Positions 42,242 through 52,160 of a DNA stretch of 64,000 bases are shown here, in pieces. Under the pieces are notes generated by a model, which was not told where the DNA came from, ran no database searches, and saw nothing but the letters and a program-made list of their open reading frames with translations. The position numbers were made by a program, and so were the translations under genes. Position 1 is the stretch's first letter; each line of letters starts with the position of its first letter. This stretch comes from an uncultured Clostridia bacterium. GTDB lineage: Bacteria > Bacillota > Clostridia > Christensenellales > Borkfalkiaceae. The stretch covers positions 1 through 64,000 of the forward strand of contig CANRNE010000005.1 of assembly GCA_947631925.1 (NCBI GenBank). Direction: 5' to 3'.

Positions 42242-44044
42242 ATGGCTAAACAGGGAAATATCAAAATTTCAAGCGAAAACATGATGCCCATCATCAAGAA
42301 GTGGCTGTATTCGGACAAGGACATCTTCCTGCGGGAGATTGTCGCGAATGCCGCCGACGCCATCACCAAGCACAAGAAGCTCGCCTCGCTCGGGGAGACG
42401 GCGGAAGCGCCCGCGTACCGCATCGACGTGACGACGGACGCCAAGGCGGGGACGCTCACCGTCGAGGACAACGGCATCGGCATGACGGAAGAGGAAGTGG
42501 AGAAGTACATCACGCAAATCGCCTTCTCGGGCGCCGCCGACTTTCTCGAAAAGTACGAAAAAGCGGGCGGGGAGGGCATCATCGGGCACTTCGGCCTCGG
42601 GTTCTATTCCGCCTACATGGTCTCAGAGGACATCGAAATCTTCACGAAGTCCTATATCGGTGACGCAAAGGCCGTGCGGTGGGAATCCGACGGCGAGAGC
42701 GTCTACACCATCGAGGAGACGCAAAAAGAGGGGCACGGCACGAAGATTGTCATGCACCTTGCCAAAGAGGAGAAGGAATTCGCAAAAGAGGAACGCGTGC
42801 GCGCGCTGCTCGCCAAGTACTGCTCCTTCATGCCCTATGAAATCTATCTCAACGGCGGGGAGAAACCCGTCAACACGCCCGTGCCGCTGTATGCGCGCCA
42901 GCCCAAGGACTGCACGGAAGAGGAGTACAAGACCTTCTACCGCGAGACTTTCGCCGACTACAGCGAACCGCTCTTCTGGATTCATCTGAATATGGAATAT
43001 CCCTTCCGCCTCAAGGGGATTTTGTACTTCCCCAAGGTCAGAAAGAAGGTGGAGCTCGAGCGCGGGCAGGTAAAGCTGTACTGCAATCAGGTGTACGTCG
43101 CAGACAACATCAAGGAAGTCATTCCCGAATTTTTGATGCTCCTCAACGGCGTCATCGACTGCCCCGACATCCCGCTCAACGTCTCCCGCTCCTTCCTGCA
43201 GAACGATGCGCAGGTGCAGAAGATTGCAAAGCACATCACCAAGAAGGTGGCGGACAAGCTCACGGGACTCTTCAAAAACGACCGCGAGCGCTTCGACAAG
43301 TGCTGGGAAGACCTCGCAACCTTTGTCAAATTCGGGTGCATCAAGGACGATTCCTTTGCGGAAAAGGTCCTCGACACCGTCGTCTTCAAGAATTTGGCGG
43401 GCGAATATGTGCCGATGACGAGCAAATTCGGCGCGGAAGTTTCCGAAGAGGACGCAAAGGCGGGCAAGGAGCCCGATGCCGTCTACTATGTCTCCGATGT
43501 CAACAAACAGGCGCAGTACATCCGCATGTTCAAGGACGCGGGGCTCGACGCGCTCGTCTGCGACGGGGAAATCGACCCGCACTTCCTGAACTATGTCGAG
43601 TATAAGCATCCGCACAAGGTGCGCTTCCTGCGAATCGACGCAGACGTTGCGGGCGCGCTCAAAGAGGAGGCGACGGGGGATGAGGAGCTCGAGAAAATAT
43701 TTTCTGCCGCCCTCGAGGGGAAGGACGTCACCGTAAAATCCGAGCGGCTGAAGAATAGTGACGTGCCCGCCGTCATCAACGCCAACGAGCAGATGCGCCG
43801 CATGTCCGAGCTGAATGCCTATTACCGCATGGGGGACTTCCCCGTACCGCTCACGCTCGTTGTCAATACGGGCAGTGACGCCGTCCTCGCCGTCAAGGAT
43901 GCGGAGGGGGATGCGCAGAAGAGCGCCGCGGAGTATCTCTACCTTCTCGCGCTCATGAACTTCCGCCCGCTCACGCCCGAGGAGCTCGCGACGTTTACGG
44001 CGGCATCGGGGAGCTATCTCGCAAGTTCCCTGAAAAAAAGTTAA
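42242..44044 (+). CDS. htpG: Chaperone HtpG (Hsp90)
   Basis: 600 aa. GHKL ATP-binding domain (EIVANAADAI, VEDNGIGMT, IGHFGLGFYSAYMV), middle domain (YFPKVRKKVELERGQVKLYCNQVYV, NVSRSFLQND) and C-terminal dimerisation domain. ATP-dependent chaperone. ATG 42242 with GGGAG six nt upstream preferred over the TTG at 42212. Lies between two terminator/promoter boundaries, so it is probably monocistronic. Confidence 0.97.
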   Translation: MAKQGNIKISSENMMPIIKKWLYSDKDIFLREIVANAADAITKHKKLASLGETAEAPAYRIDVTTDAKAGTLTVEDNGIGMTEEEVEKYITQIAFSGAADFLEKYEKAGGEGIIGHFGLGFYSAYMVSEDIEIFTKSYIGDAKAVRWESDGESVYTIEETQKEGHGTKIVMHLAKEEKEFAKEERVRALLAKYCSFMPYEIYLNGGEKPVNTPVPLYARQPKDCTEEEYKTFYRETFADYSEPLFWIHLNMEYPFRLKGILYFPKVRKKVELERGQVKLYCNQVYVADNIKEVIPEFLMLLNGVIDCPDIPLNVSRSFLQNDAQVQKIAKHITKKVADKLTGLFKNDRERFDKCWEDLATFVKFGCIKDDSFAEKVLDTVVFKNLAGEYVPMTSKFGAEVSEEDAKAGKEPDAVYYVSDVNKQAQYIRMFKDAGLDALVCDGEIDPHFLNYVEYKHPHKVRFLRIDADVAGALKEEATGDEELEKIFSAALEGKDVTVKSERLKNSDVPAVINANEQMRRMSELNAYYRMGDFPVPLTLVVNTGSDAVLAVKDAEGDAQKSAAEYLYLLALMNFRPLTPEELATFTAASGSYLASSLKKS

Positions 44045-44064
44045 ATAAACTTTCGCATGGGGTA

Positions 44065-44093
44065 TTGACAACTGCCCGCGAGACTGGTATAAT
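44065..44093 (+). promoter_or_regulatory. Cold-shock gene promoter
   Basis: Perfect consensus: TTGACA, 17 bp, TATAAT. The ~48-nt leader contains a small CATCGG/CCGATG hairpin and AGGAGGTG. Confidence 0.92.
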
Positions 44094-44147
44094 TTTAGAA
44101 GACCTGCACATCGGACATCCCGATGCGACAATTTAGGAGGTGTTACT

Positions 44148-44360
44148 GTGACTGGAACTGTGAAATGGTTCAATGACGGAAAGGGCTACGGCTTTATTTC
44201 CAATGACGATGGCGGAGACGACATCTTCGTCCACTTCTCGGCAATTCAGACGGAAGGTTTCCGTACCCTCAAAGAGGGACAGAAAGTGACGTTCGAGACC
44301 GAACCCGATCCCAAAGATGCCGGAAAGCTCCGCGCCGTCAACGTCGTGCCCGTTTCGTGA
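44148..44360 (+). CDS. csp: Cold-shock protein (CspA family)
   Basis: 70 aa from a GTG start. RNP1 GYGFIS and RNP2 DIFVHFSAI in a single cold-shock domain ([14 protein letters not shown]). Single-stranded RNA/DNA chaperone. AGGAGGTG lies 6-8 nt upstream, fixing the GTG. Strong promoter implies high expression. Confidence 0.96.
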   Translation: MTGTVKWFNDGKGYGFISNDDGGDDIFVHFSAIQTEGFRTLKEGQKVTFETEPDPKDAGKLRAVNVVPVS

Positions 44361-44381
44361 CCGAAATCGAACGACAAAAAG

Positions 44382-44409
44382 AGGACCGCACTGTGTGTGC
44401 GGTCCTTTT
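44382..44409 (+). terminator. csp terminator
   Basis: AGGACCGCAC-TGTGT-GTGCGGTCCT stem-loop with TTTT; lies in the gap to convergent spoVG. Confidence 0.9.
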
Positions 44410-44442
44410 CCGATTGTTTTGCGCCGCCGAAAGGCGGCGTTC

Positions 44443-44724
44443 TCATTCTCCATCCGTCGCCGCAGTCTTGAGGACTTCGGCATATCTCGCGAGGATGATA
44501 TCCTGCAGGCGCGATCTTGTCTCCGAGTCGATGGGGTGCGCGATATCCTTATAGTCGCCGTCGGGCGTCTTGCGGCTGGGCATTGCGATGAAGCATGCAC
44601 CGTCCCGTTCGAAGATCTTGATATCGTGTACGACAAAGCAACCGTCGATTGTGATCGACGCAACGGCACGGAGCAGACCCTCCGTGCGATGTACGAGCCT
44701 GATACGCACGTCTCCGATTTCCAT
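44443..44724 (-). CDS. spoVG: RNA/DNA-binding regulator SpoVG
   Basis: 93 aa. Opens with EIGDVRIRLV and has LRAVASITIDGCFVVHDIKIFE plus FIAMPSRKTPDGDYKDIAHPI, nearly the family consensus. Regulates septation/sporulation-related genes in relatives and binds nucleic acid. GGAGG upstream of the ATG and a TTGCAA-17-TAATAT promoter (44757-44785). Confidence 0.97.
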   Translation of the reverse strand: MEIGDVRIRLVHRTEGLLRAVASITIDGCFVVHDIKIFERDGACFIAMPSRKTPDGDYKDIAHPIDSETRSRLQDIILARYAEVLKTAATDGE

Positions 44725-44756
44725 AGAACTTACCTCCGTTTATTTGCTTATTCACT

Positions 44757-44785
44757 ATATTACCATATTTTTTTGCCTTTTGCAA
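44757..44785 (-). promoter_or_regulatory. spoVG promoter
   Basis: Minus strand TTGCAA, 17 bp, TAATAT, in a very AT-rich spacer shared with the divergent murC promoter. Confidence 0.75.
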
Positions 44786-44823
44786 TTTATTTAATAAATA
44801 AAATATAAAATTTTTCGAATATT

Positions 44824-44853
44824 TTCTCACAAATTTTCCTAAAAATGCATAAT
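44824..44853 (+). promoter_or_regulatory. Probable murC promoter (leaderless)
   Basis: CATAAT -10 box ending seven nt before the murC ATG, with a weak TTCTCA -35 at 18 bp. No Shine-Dalgarno before the start codon. Confidence 0.45.
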
Positions 44854-44860
44854 ATGGCGT

Positions 44861-46180
44861 ATGGACTGCATAAATTCGTGCATATCCTTTTATTTTGTCG
44901 GAATCGGCGGCGTGAGCATGAGCGCCCTCGCGATGCTGCTTTTTCGCCGCGGAAAGAGGGTGCGCGGCAGCGATTTTGCCGAGGGAAGATATACCCGCAT
45001 GCTGAAAGAGGCGGGCATTCCCGTCACCGTCGGCGATGAGGAAGAAATTTTTGAGGACGCCGTCGTCTACACGGGTGCAATTCCCGATTCCCATCCACAG
45101 CTCGCGGCGGCAAGAAAGGCGGGGAAACGCCTGATTGCGCGCTCGGAGCTCCTCGGAGAGATTGCGAAGGAATATCCGCAGGTTCTCTCCGTGGCGGGCT
45201 GTCACGGAAAGACGACGACTTCCTGCATGCTCGCGCACATCTTTCGCGCCGCAAATCTTCCCTTCACGAGCCACATCGGGGGAGAGGACGAGACGCTCGG
45301 CAACTTCTTTTCGGCGGGCGGGGAGACCTTTATTACCGAGGCGTGCGAATTCAAGCGCAGCTTTCTCGCCCTCCACAGCTCGGTTGCCGTCATTTTGAGC
45401 TGTGACCTCGACCACACCGACTGTTACAGGGATGAGGAAGACTTGTTTTCCGCCTACCTGCAGTTTGCGTCGCAGGCGAAAGAGGTGGTAGTCAATGCCG
45501 ACGACGTGCGCGCAAGGATCATTCCGCATGCGCTCTCCTTCGGGCTGTATGCGGGAGACGTTCGGGCGGAGAAGCTCTCCGAGGACGGCGAGCGGTATGC
45601 CTTTACCGTCGTCGAGGGGGGAAATCCCGTCGTGCGAATCTCATTGCAGGCGGTGGGGCGGGTGCATGTCTACAACGCCCTCGCGGCGTATGCGGCTTCC
45701 CGCCTTGCGGGCAGGACGGGGGAGGAGATTAAGCGCGGATTGGAGCAGTTCCGCGGCGTCAGAAGAAGGTTCGAACGCGTCGGAACAATCGGCGGCGTGC
45801 CCGTCATCTGCGACTATGCCCATCACCCGCGGGAAATTGCGGCAACGCTTGCGACGGCGGAAAAGCTGTGCCGCGGGACGGTGCGGGTGGTCTTTCAGCC
45901 TCATACCTACACCCGCACGCGCGACTTAATGGAAGAATTCTGCGAAGTGCTCGGGCGGGCGGAGAGTCCCATTCTTTATCAGACGTACTCGGCGCGGGAG
46001 GCCTTTGACCCCGCGGGGAGCGCGATGATGCTCACGGCGCACATCAAAAGCGCGCGCTACGTGCAGAGTCCCCGCCAGCTCAAGCGGCGCCTCCTCGAGG
46101 GGCTCAAAGGGGACGACCTCGTGCTTGTTCTGGGCGCGGGAGACATCTATGACATCGCATGCGGCATCGTGGAGCCGTGA
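44861..46180 (+). CDS. murC: UDP-N-acetylmuramate--L-alanine ligase
   Basis: 439 aa. Rossmann start FVGIGGVSMSALA, ATP-binding AGCHGKTTTS (about 112-121; Cys replaces the more usual Thr), ITEACEFKRSF, and the central SCDLDHTDCY and FRGVRRRFERVG plus YAHHPREI motifs. Adds L-Ala to UDP-MurNAc in peptidoglycan synthesis. Stands alone between spoVG and the glycogen operon. Start probably leaderless. Confidence 0.95.
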   Translation: MDCINSCISFYFVGIGGVSMSALAMLLFRRGKRVRGSDFAEGRYTRMLKEAGIPVTVGDEEEIFEDAVVYTGAIPDSHPQLAAARKAGKRLIARSELLGEIAKEYPQVLSVAGCHGKTTTSCMLAHIFRAANLPFTSHIGGEDETLGNFFSAGGETFITEACEFKRSFLALHSSVAVILSCDLDHTDCYRDEEDLFSAYLQFASQAKEVVVNADDVRARIIPHALSFGLYAGDVRAEKLSEDGERYAFTVVEGGNPVVRISLQAVGRVHVYNALAAYAASRLAGRTGEEIKRGLEQFRGVRRRFERVGTIGGVPVICDYAHHPREIAATLATAEKLCRGTVRVVFQPHTYTRTRDLMEEFCEVLGRAESPILYQTYSAREAFDPAGSAMMLTAHIKSARYVQSPRQLKRRLLEGLKGDDLVLVLGAGDIYDIACGIVEP

Positions 46181-46207
46181 GCGTCGCCCTGCGGGGGGGC
46201 GCTTTTT
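46181..46207 (+). terminator. murC terminator
   Basis: CGCCC/GGGCG-type stem beginning right at the stop codon, followed by TTTTT. Confidence 0.8.
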
Positions 46208-46250
46208 CAAAAAAAATCACAAATCGTAAGGAAAAATTTGCCGCGAAGTA

Positions 46251-46279
46251 TTGAAACCTTCCGACAAATATAGTATAAT
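46251..46279 (+). promoter_or_regulatory. Glycogen operon promoter
   Basis: TTGAAA, 17-bp spacer, TATAAT. The ~47-nt leader has a GCGCCCG/CGGGCGC hairpin (46301-46319) just upstream of the RBS. Confidence 0.9.
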
Positions 46280-46332
46280 AATAGAAGATAACAATTTGTC
46301 GCGCCCGCGCAACGGGCGCACGCGAGGGGCTC

Positions 46333-48246
46333 ATGAAGCAACAGGAAAAGAAACCCATGGAACGGGAGACCGATTTCCCGCTCTATCTCTACCACCACGG
46401 CAAGAGCGACAGGGCGTATGAACTGTTCGGCGCGCACAGGGCATGTGTGGACGGCGAGGAGGGATATCTCTTCCGCGTCTGGGCGCCGCATGCCGCCGCG
46501 GTCTCCGTCGTCGGAGACTTCAACGGATGGGACAAGGCCTCCAACGTTATGCACCGCATGGTGGACGGCGAGAGCTATGAATGCTTTATTGCGGGGCTTC
46601 ATGAGTACGACACCTATAAATATCTCATCGAGACGGCAGACGGAAGGGAACTTCTGAAGGCCGACCCGTTTGCCTTCCATGCGGAGACGCCGCCCGCCAC
46701 TGCCTCCAAACTCTACGACCTCGAAGGCTACAACTGGGGGGACGGGGAATATACCTCGCACAGGACGGAGAACATCTATGCTTCGCCCGTCAACATCTAT
46801 GAAGTCAACCTGCTCTCCTGGAAACGGCATGAGGACGGGAGCTATCTCTCCTACCGCGAACTCGCGGACGAGCTCGTCCCTTACGTCAAGCGGATGGGGT
46901 ACACGCACGTGGAGTTCATGCCCGTCACCGAATATCCCTTCGACGGGTCGTGGGGGTATCAAGTCACGGGGTATTTTGCCGTGACGAGCCGCCTCGGCAC
47001 CCCCAAGGACTTCATGCACCTCGTCGACCGCTTCCACAATGCGGGGATTGGGGTCATTCTCGACTGGGTGCCCGCGCACTTCCCCAAGGACGGGCACGGG
47101 CTGTGCGAATTCGACGGTCAGCCGCTCTACGAGAGCGGACAGTGGGACCGGATGGAGCACAAGAGCTGGGGGACCCGCCGCTTCGACTACGGACGGGCGG
47201 AAGTCGTCTCCTTCCTCGTCTCCTCTGCATGTCTCTTCTTCGACAAGTTCCATATAGACGGCATCCGCGTGGACGCCGTCGCCTCCATGCTCTATCTCGA
47301 CTATGACAAGCGCCCGGGGGAATGGGTGCCCAACATCTACGGCGAGAACAAGAATTTGGAGGCAATCGCCTTCGTGCGAAAGCTCAACGAGGCGGTGTTT
47401 TTGCGCTTCCCGTACGCGCTCATGATTGCGGAGGAGTCCACGGCGTGGGGGCTCGTCACCAAGCCCGCGTCGATGGGGGGACTCGGCTTCAACTTCAAGT
47501 GGAACATGGGCTGGATGAACGACATGCTCTCCTACCTCTGCCTCGACCCCATCTACCGCCGCTACAACCACAACAAGCTCACCTTCTCGATGATGTATGC
47601 CTTTTCGGAGAACTTCGTCCTGCCCATCTCGCATGACGAAGTCGTGCACGGGAAGTGCTCGCTCATCAACAAGATGCCGGGGGAATATGAGGAGAAATTT
47701 GCGGGCGTGCGCGCCTTCCTCGGCTATCAGACGGCGCACCCCGGAAAAAAGCTCAACTTTATGGGGTATGAGTTCGGGCAGTTCAAGGAGTGGGACTACA
47801 AGGAAGAGCTGGAATTCTTCCTGCGGGACACCTACGAGCAGCACGGAAAGCTCTCCGTGTTTGTGCGCGACCTCAATGAGTTCTACAAGACGCATGCGCC
47901 GCTCTATGAAATCGAGGACAGCTGGGACGGCTTCGAATGGATTGCCCCCGACGACGCAGACAGCAACGTGCTCGCCTTCATCCGCCGCAGTACAGGCGGA
48001 GAGGAGATTATCTCGGTGACATCGTTCTCGGGTGCCGACGCAGATTATCGCATCGGCGTGCCGCGCAAGGGAAAATACAAGATTGTCTTCTGCTCAGACG
48101 ACAAGAAGTACGGCGGGAGAGGGGTTATCACCCGCAAGTCGCTCAAGGCGGAAAAGACGCTCAGTCACGGCAGGCAGTACTCGTTGCATCTCGTTCTTCC
48201 CAAACTTACGACAATCTATATCGTCTATGAACCCGAAACCAAATAG
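46333..48246 (+). CDS. glgB: 1,4-alpha-glucan branching enzyme
   Basis: 637 aa. CBM48 (FRVWAPHAAAVSVVGDFNGW), GH13 barrel with nucleophile D314 (GIRVDAVASM) and acid/base E367 (IAEEST), ISHDEVVHGK, and C-terminal beta domain. Creates alpha-1,6 branches in glycogen. GAGGGG RBS. First gene of a six-gene operon with short gaps. Confidence 0.98.
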   Translation: MKQQEKKPMERETDFPLYLYHHGKSDRAYELFGAHRACVDGEEGYLFRVWAPHAAAVSVVGDFNGWDKASNVMHRMVDGESYECFIAGLHEYDTYKYLIETADGRELLKADPFAFHAETPPATASKLYDLEGYNWGDGEYTSHRTENIYASPVNIYEVNLLSWKRHEDGSYLSYRELADELVPYVKRMGYTHVEFMPVTEYPFDGSWGYQVTGYFAVTSRLGTPKDFMHLVDRFHNAGIGVILDWVPAHFPKDGHGLCEFDGQPLYESGQWDRMEHKSWGTRRFDYGRAEVVSFLVSSACLFFDKFHIDGIRVDAVASMLYLDYDKRPGEWVPNIYGENKNLEAIAFVRKLNEAVFLRFPYALMIAEESTAWGLVTKPASMGGLGFNFKWNMGWMNDMLSYLCLDPIYRRYNHNKLTFSMMYAFSENFVLPISHDEVVHGKCSLINKMPGEYEEKFAGVRAFLGYQTAHPGKKLNFMGYEFGQFKEWDYKEELEFFLRDTYEQHGKLSVFVRDLNEFYKTHAPLYEIEDSWDGFEWIAPDDADSNVLAFIRRSTGGEEIISVTSFSGADADYRIGVPRKGKYKIVFCSDDKKYGGRGVITRKSLKAEKTLSHGRQYSLHLVLPKLTTIYIVYEPETK

Positions 48247-48270
48247 AAACCTTCAAGGAGGATGTCTTAT

Positions 48271-49467
48271 ATGATTCGCAAAAAGGAATGTGTCGCCATG
48301 CTGCTTGCGGGCGGACAGGGGAGCAGGCTGTACGCGCTCACCAACAACATCGCAAAACCTGCGGTGGCGTTCGGGGCGAAGTACCGCATCATCGACTTCC
48401 CGCTCTCCAACTGCATCAACTCGGGAATTGACACCGTGGGCGTGCTCACCCAGTATGAGCCGCTCGAACTCAATGAGTATATCGGGAACGGCCAGCCGTG
48501 GGACCTCGACCGCGTCTACGGCGGCGTGCACATCCTCTCGCCCTATCAGGCGAAAAAGAAGCAGAGCTGGTTCGAGGGGACGGCGAATGCCATCTACCAG
48601 AATCTCCACTTCATGAAACAGTACGACCCCGACTATGTCCTCATCCTCTCGGGCGACCACATCTATAAGATGAACTATGCGGAGATGCTCCGCGCGCACA
48701 AGGCGACGGGGGCGGACTGCACCATCGCCGCCATCGAGGTCCCCATGAAGGAGGCGTCCCGCTTCGGCATCCTCAACACCAATCCCGACGGCTCCATCTA
48801 TGAGTTCGAGGAAAAACCCAAGAATCCCAAGAGCAATCTCGCCTCGATGGGCATCTACATCTTCACGGCGGACAAGCTCTTCTCCTATCTCGAGGCGGAT
48901 GACGCCAACCCCAATTCCTCCAAGGACTTCGGCAAAGACGTGCTCCCCGCCATGCTTGCGGGCGGCGAGAAGATGTTCTCTTACCGCTTCCAAGGGTACT
49001 GGAAGGACGTCGGAACCATCTCCTCGCTGTGGGAGTCCAACATGGATTTGCTCGGCAAGGATCCCGCCTTCGATGTCAACGACCCCGACTGGAAGATTCA
49101 CTCCCGCAACCCGCTCGCCCCGCCCGAATATGTGGGGAAGGGCGCCGTGCTCGAGAACTCGCTCATCGCGCTCGGCTGTGAGATTGAGGGGACGGTGGAA
49201 AATTCCGTGCTTGCTGCGGGCGTCGTCGTAGAGCAGGGCGCGACGGTAAAGGACAGCGTCATCATGGCGAACTGCGTCATAAAGTCGGGCGCCACCGTGC
49301 AATATTCCATTCTCGACGAGCATGTCACCGTCGAGAGCGGAGCCGTGGTGGGGGACCCGAGGGAGAAAGCGGGCGGCATCGCCGTGCTCGGCAGGAACAT
49401 CACCATCGGCGCAAATTGCACCGTGGAAGGCGGAAAAATTCTCGATAAAGATTACAAGGGGGAATAA
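48271..49467 (+). CDS. glgC: Glucose-1-phosphate adenylyltransferase, catalytic subunit
   Basis: 398 aa. Nucleotide-binding [16 protein letters not shown], catalytic Asp in SGDHIYKM, and C-terminal left-handed beta-helix. Makes ADP-glucose. ATG 48271 follows AAGGAGG by nine nt; the track ATG at 48262 overlaps that site. Followed five nt later by glgD. Confidence 0.97.
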   Translation: MIRKKECVAMLLAGGQGSRLYALTNNIAKPAVAFGAKYRIIDFPLSNCINSGIDTVGVLTQYEPLELNEYIGNGQPWDLDRVYGGVHILSPYQAKKKQSWFEGTANAIYQNLHFMKQYDPDYVLILSGDHIYKMNYAEMLRAHKATGADCTIAAIEVPMKEASRFGILNTNPDGSIYEFEEKPKNPKSNLASMGIYIFTADKLFSYLEADDANPNSSKDFGKDVLPAMLAGGEKMFSYRFQGYWKDVGTISSLWESNMDLLGKDPAFDVNDPDWKIHSRNPLAPPEYVGKGAVLENSLIALGCEIEGTVENSVLAAGVVVEQGATVKDSVIMANCVIKSGATVQYSILDEHVTVESGAVVGDPREKAGGIAVLGRNITIGANCTVEGGKILDKDYKGE

Positions 49468-49471
49468 GAAC

Positions 49472-50584
49472 ATGGCAATCTCAACCGTTGGCGTTATCTT
49501 TTCGCACATCAACGACGGGAATCTTCCCGAACTTTCCCGCCATCGCACCATGGCATCCGTTCCCTTCGGGGGCAGATACCGCTTCATCGACTTTGCGCTC
49601 TCCAACATGGTGAACGCGGGCATCACGACGGTGGGCCTCGTCACGAAGAACAACTATCAGTCCCTCATCGACCATCTCGGGAGCGGAAAGGATTGGGACC
49701 TCGCGAGAAAGGACGGCGGGATTATTTTGCTTCCGCCCTATTCGGATGAGACGGAGGCGCTGTACACCACCCGCCTCGAGGCGCTCATGGGCATCACGGG
49801 CTTCCTCAACCACAGGACGGAGGACTATGTCGTCATCTCCGACTGCGACGGCATCGCCCGCTTCGACATCTCCGACATCGTCCGCTTCCATGAGGAAAAG
49901 CAGGCGGACATCACGATGGTCTACCATGAGGAGACGAGGAAGGTCAATTCCTCCTACTTCATCACGCTCTCGCCCGATGAGACGGGCCGGGTGCGCGAAC
50001 TCAAAATCAATCCCAAGACGCGCGGCAAGTTCAACCTCTACGTCAACGTCATGGTGATGAGCAGGGAATTCCTCATCAACACTATTCAGGATGCGGTGAC
50101 GCGGGGCTTTTCGAGCTTCGGCAGGGACATCCTCGCGAAGAACGTCGACACGCTGCGCATCTTCGGCTACAAGCATGGCGGCTACTATGCCGCGGTCAAC
50201 AGCATTCAGGACTACTTCGCCCACAGCATGGAACTGCTCGACAAGAACGTGCGGGACGAGCTCTTCGGCGCGCGCGACATCTATACCAAGGTGCGCGATT
50301 CCGCCCCGACCAAATATCTTTCGGGCGCGAAAGTCGAAAATTCCCTCATCTCGGACGGCTGTCTCATTGAGGGAAGGGTGGAGAACAGCATTCTCTTCCG
50401 CGGCGTAAAAATCGGCAAGGGCTGCGTCATCAAGAATTCCGTCATCATGCAGGACAGCATCATCGGCGAGGGCGCACAACTCGACTACGTCATCACGGAC
50501 AAGAACGCCGTCGTGCGTGACAAGCGGGTACTTGCGGGCTGTGCGGAACTTCCGTACTTCATCCCGAAGGGCCGCATGCTCTGA
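49472..50584 (+). CDS. glgD: GlgD, regulatory paralogue of ADP-glucose pyrophosphorylase
   Basis: 370 aa. Same fold as GlgC but the N-terminal GGxGxRL nucleotide loop is replaced by VGVIFSHINDGNLPELSRHR, so it is expected to be non-catalytic. In Bacillota GlgD pairs with GlgC and raises its activity. RBS AAGGGGGAA; the track start lies inside glgC. Confidence 0.95.
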   Translation: MAISTVGVIFSHINDGNLPELSRHRTMASVPFGGRYRFIDFALSNMVNAGITTVGLVTKNNYQSLIDHLGSGKDWDLARKDGGIILLPPYSDETEALYTTRLEALMGITGFLNHRTEDYVVISDCDGIARFDISDIVRFHEEKQADITMVYHEETRKVNSSYFITLSPDETGRVRELKINPKTRGKFNLYVNVMVMSREFLINTIQDAVTRGFSSFGRDILAKNVDTLRIFGYKHGGYYAAVNSIQDYFAHSMELLDKNVRDELFGARDIYTKVRDSAPTKYLSGAKVENSLISDGCLIEGRVENSILFRGVKIGKGCVIKNSVIMQDSIIGEGAQLDYVITDKNAVVRDKRVLAGCAELPYFIPKGRML

Positions 50585-50612
50585 GGAGCAAACAGTATAG
50601 AGAGGGGACATC

Positions 50613-52136
50613 ATGGCAACAAAGAGTAAAAAAGCAACGAAACCCGTGGAGACCGTACCCTGCGAGGCGATGCCCGCCCCCGAGGCGCCCGCCGAGATTA
50701 CGGTAGAGACGAAAAAGAAGATTCTCTTCGTCGCGTCCGAGGCCGCGCCCTTTATCGCAACGGGCGGACTTGCGGAAGTCATCGGCTCGCTCTCCAAGGC
50801 GCTTGGCGCAAGCGGACACTATGACGTGCGCGTCATCATTCCGCTCTATCAGGATATCCGCAAGGAATACCGCAAGGATTTGCGCTACATCGGCAATCTC
50901 AACGTCCGGCTCGCATGGCGCAACCAGTACTGCGGCATCTTCGAATATCGTGCGGACAATGTGACGTACTACTTCGTGGACAACGAATATTACTTCAAGC
51001 GTCCCGGGTGCTACGGCTACTATGACGACGGCGAGCGGTTTGCCTTCTTCTGCCGCGCCGTGCTCGAAATTCTCGGCTACATCGGCTTCTATCCCGACAT
51101 TTTGCACTGCCACGACTGGCAGGCGGCGCTTGCGGCCATTTATCTCAAGACGGGATATTGCTATCGCCCCGAATATCAGTTCATCCGCAGCGTTTTCACC
51201 ATCCACAACATAGAATATCAGGGGAAATACTCCCTCGATATCCTCGGCGACCTCTTCGGACTCGGGGAGGAGCACCGCCACTTGGTGGAGTATGACAACT
51301 GCATCAACCTCATGAAGGGCGCTATCGAAGTCTCCGAAGCGTTTTCGACCGTGTCGCCCTCCTATGCGGACGAGATTAAATATCCCTACTACTCGCACGG
51401 GCTTGACCCCATCATCCGCAGGAACGAATTCAAGCTCCGCGGCATTCTCAACGGCATCGACCCCGATTACTACAACCCCGAAACGGACACCGCGCTCTTT
51501 GCCAACTATTCGGCGGAGCATCCCGAAAACAAGGCGGTCTGCAAGGAAGAATTGCAGAAGATGTTAGGGCTTCCCGTCCGCGCAGATGCGCCCATCGTCG
51601 CGATGATTTCCCGCCTCGTCGGGCACAAGGGGTTCGACCTCGTGAAGGGCGTCATCGAACAGGCGCTGCAGCGCGACATGCAGTTCGTCCTGCTCGGGAC
51701 GGGGGATTCCGCCTACGAGAACTACTTCTCCGACCTCGCGCGCCGCTACCCCGGGAAGGTGGTCTCCGTCATCTCTTTCAATGCCGACCTCTCCCGCAAG
51801 ATTTACTCGGGCGCGGATATCTTCCTCATGCCCTCCAAGAGTGAACCCTGCGGGCTGTCCCAGATGATTGCGAGCCGCTACGGCACCATTGCCCTCGTGC
51901 GCGAAACGGGCGGGCTCAAGGACAGCATCACGCCGTACGGCGCGGGCGGGAACGGATTTACCTTCCACGACTACAACGCAAACGACATGCTCTACGTCTT
52001 GAATGAGGCATTCGGCGTGTATGCGTGCAAGGAAGAATGGAAAAAACTTGTTAAAAAGGCGATGGAGACCGATTTCACCTGGTCGACTTCGGCAAGCTAC
52101 TACGAAGGGCTCTATCGCGACGTACTCAAATCATAA
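50613..52136 (+). CDS. glgA: Glycogen synthase (GT5)
   Basis: 507 aa with a ~35-aa Lys/Pro/Ala-rich N-terminal extension. GT5 core: FVASEAAPFIATGGLAEVIG (Ala where the K of KTGGL stands in E. coli), ILHCHDWQAA, FTIHNIEYQG, GILNGID, and the C-terminal MPSKSEPCGLSQ. Elongates alpha-1,4 chains from ADP-glucose. Confidence 0.97.
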   Translation: MATKSKKATKPVETVPCEAMPAPEAPAEITVETKKKILFVASEAAPFIATGGLAEVIGSLSKALGASGHYDVRVIIPLYQDIRKEYRKDLRYIGNLNVRLAWRNQYCGIFEYRADNVTYYFVDNEYYFKRPGCYGYYDDGERFAFFCRAVLEILGYIGFYPDILHCHDWQAALAAIYLKTGYCYRPEYQFIRSVFTIHNIEYQGKYSLDILGDLFGLGEEHRHLVEYDNCINLMKGAIEVSEAFSTVSPSYADEIKYPYYSHGLDPIIRRNEFKLRGILNGIDPDYYNPETDTALFANYSAEHPENKAVCKEELQKMLGLPVRADAPIVAMISRLVGHKGFDLVKGVIEQALQRDMQFVLLGTGDSAYENYFSDLARRYPGKVVSVISFNADLSRKIYSGADIFLMPSKSEPCGLSQMIASRYGTIALVRETGGLKDSITPYGAGGNGFTFHDYNANDMLYVLNEAFGVYACKEEWKKLVKKAMETDFTWSTSASYYEGLYRDVLKS

Positions 52137-52160
52137 AGCAGTTTGCAGGAGAAACAATTC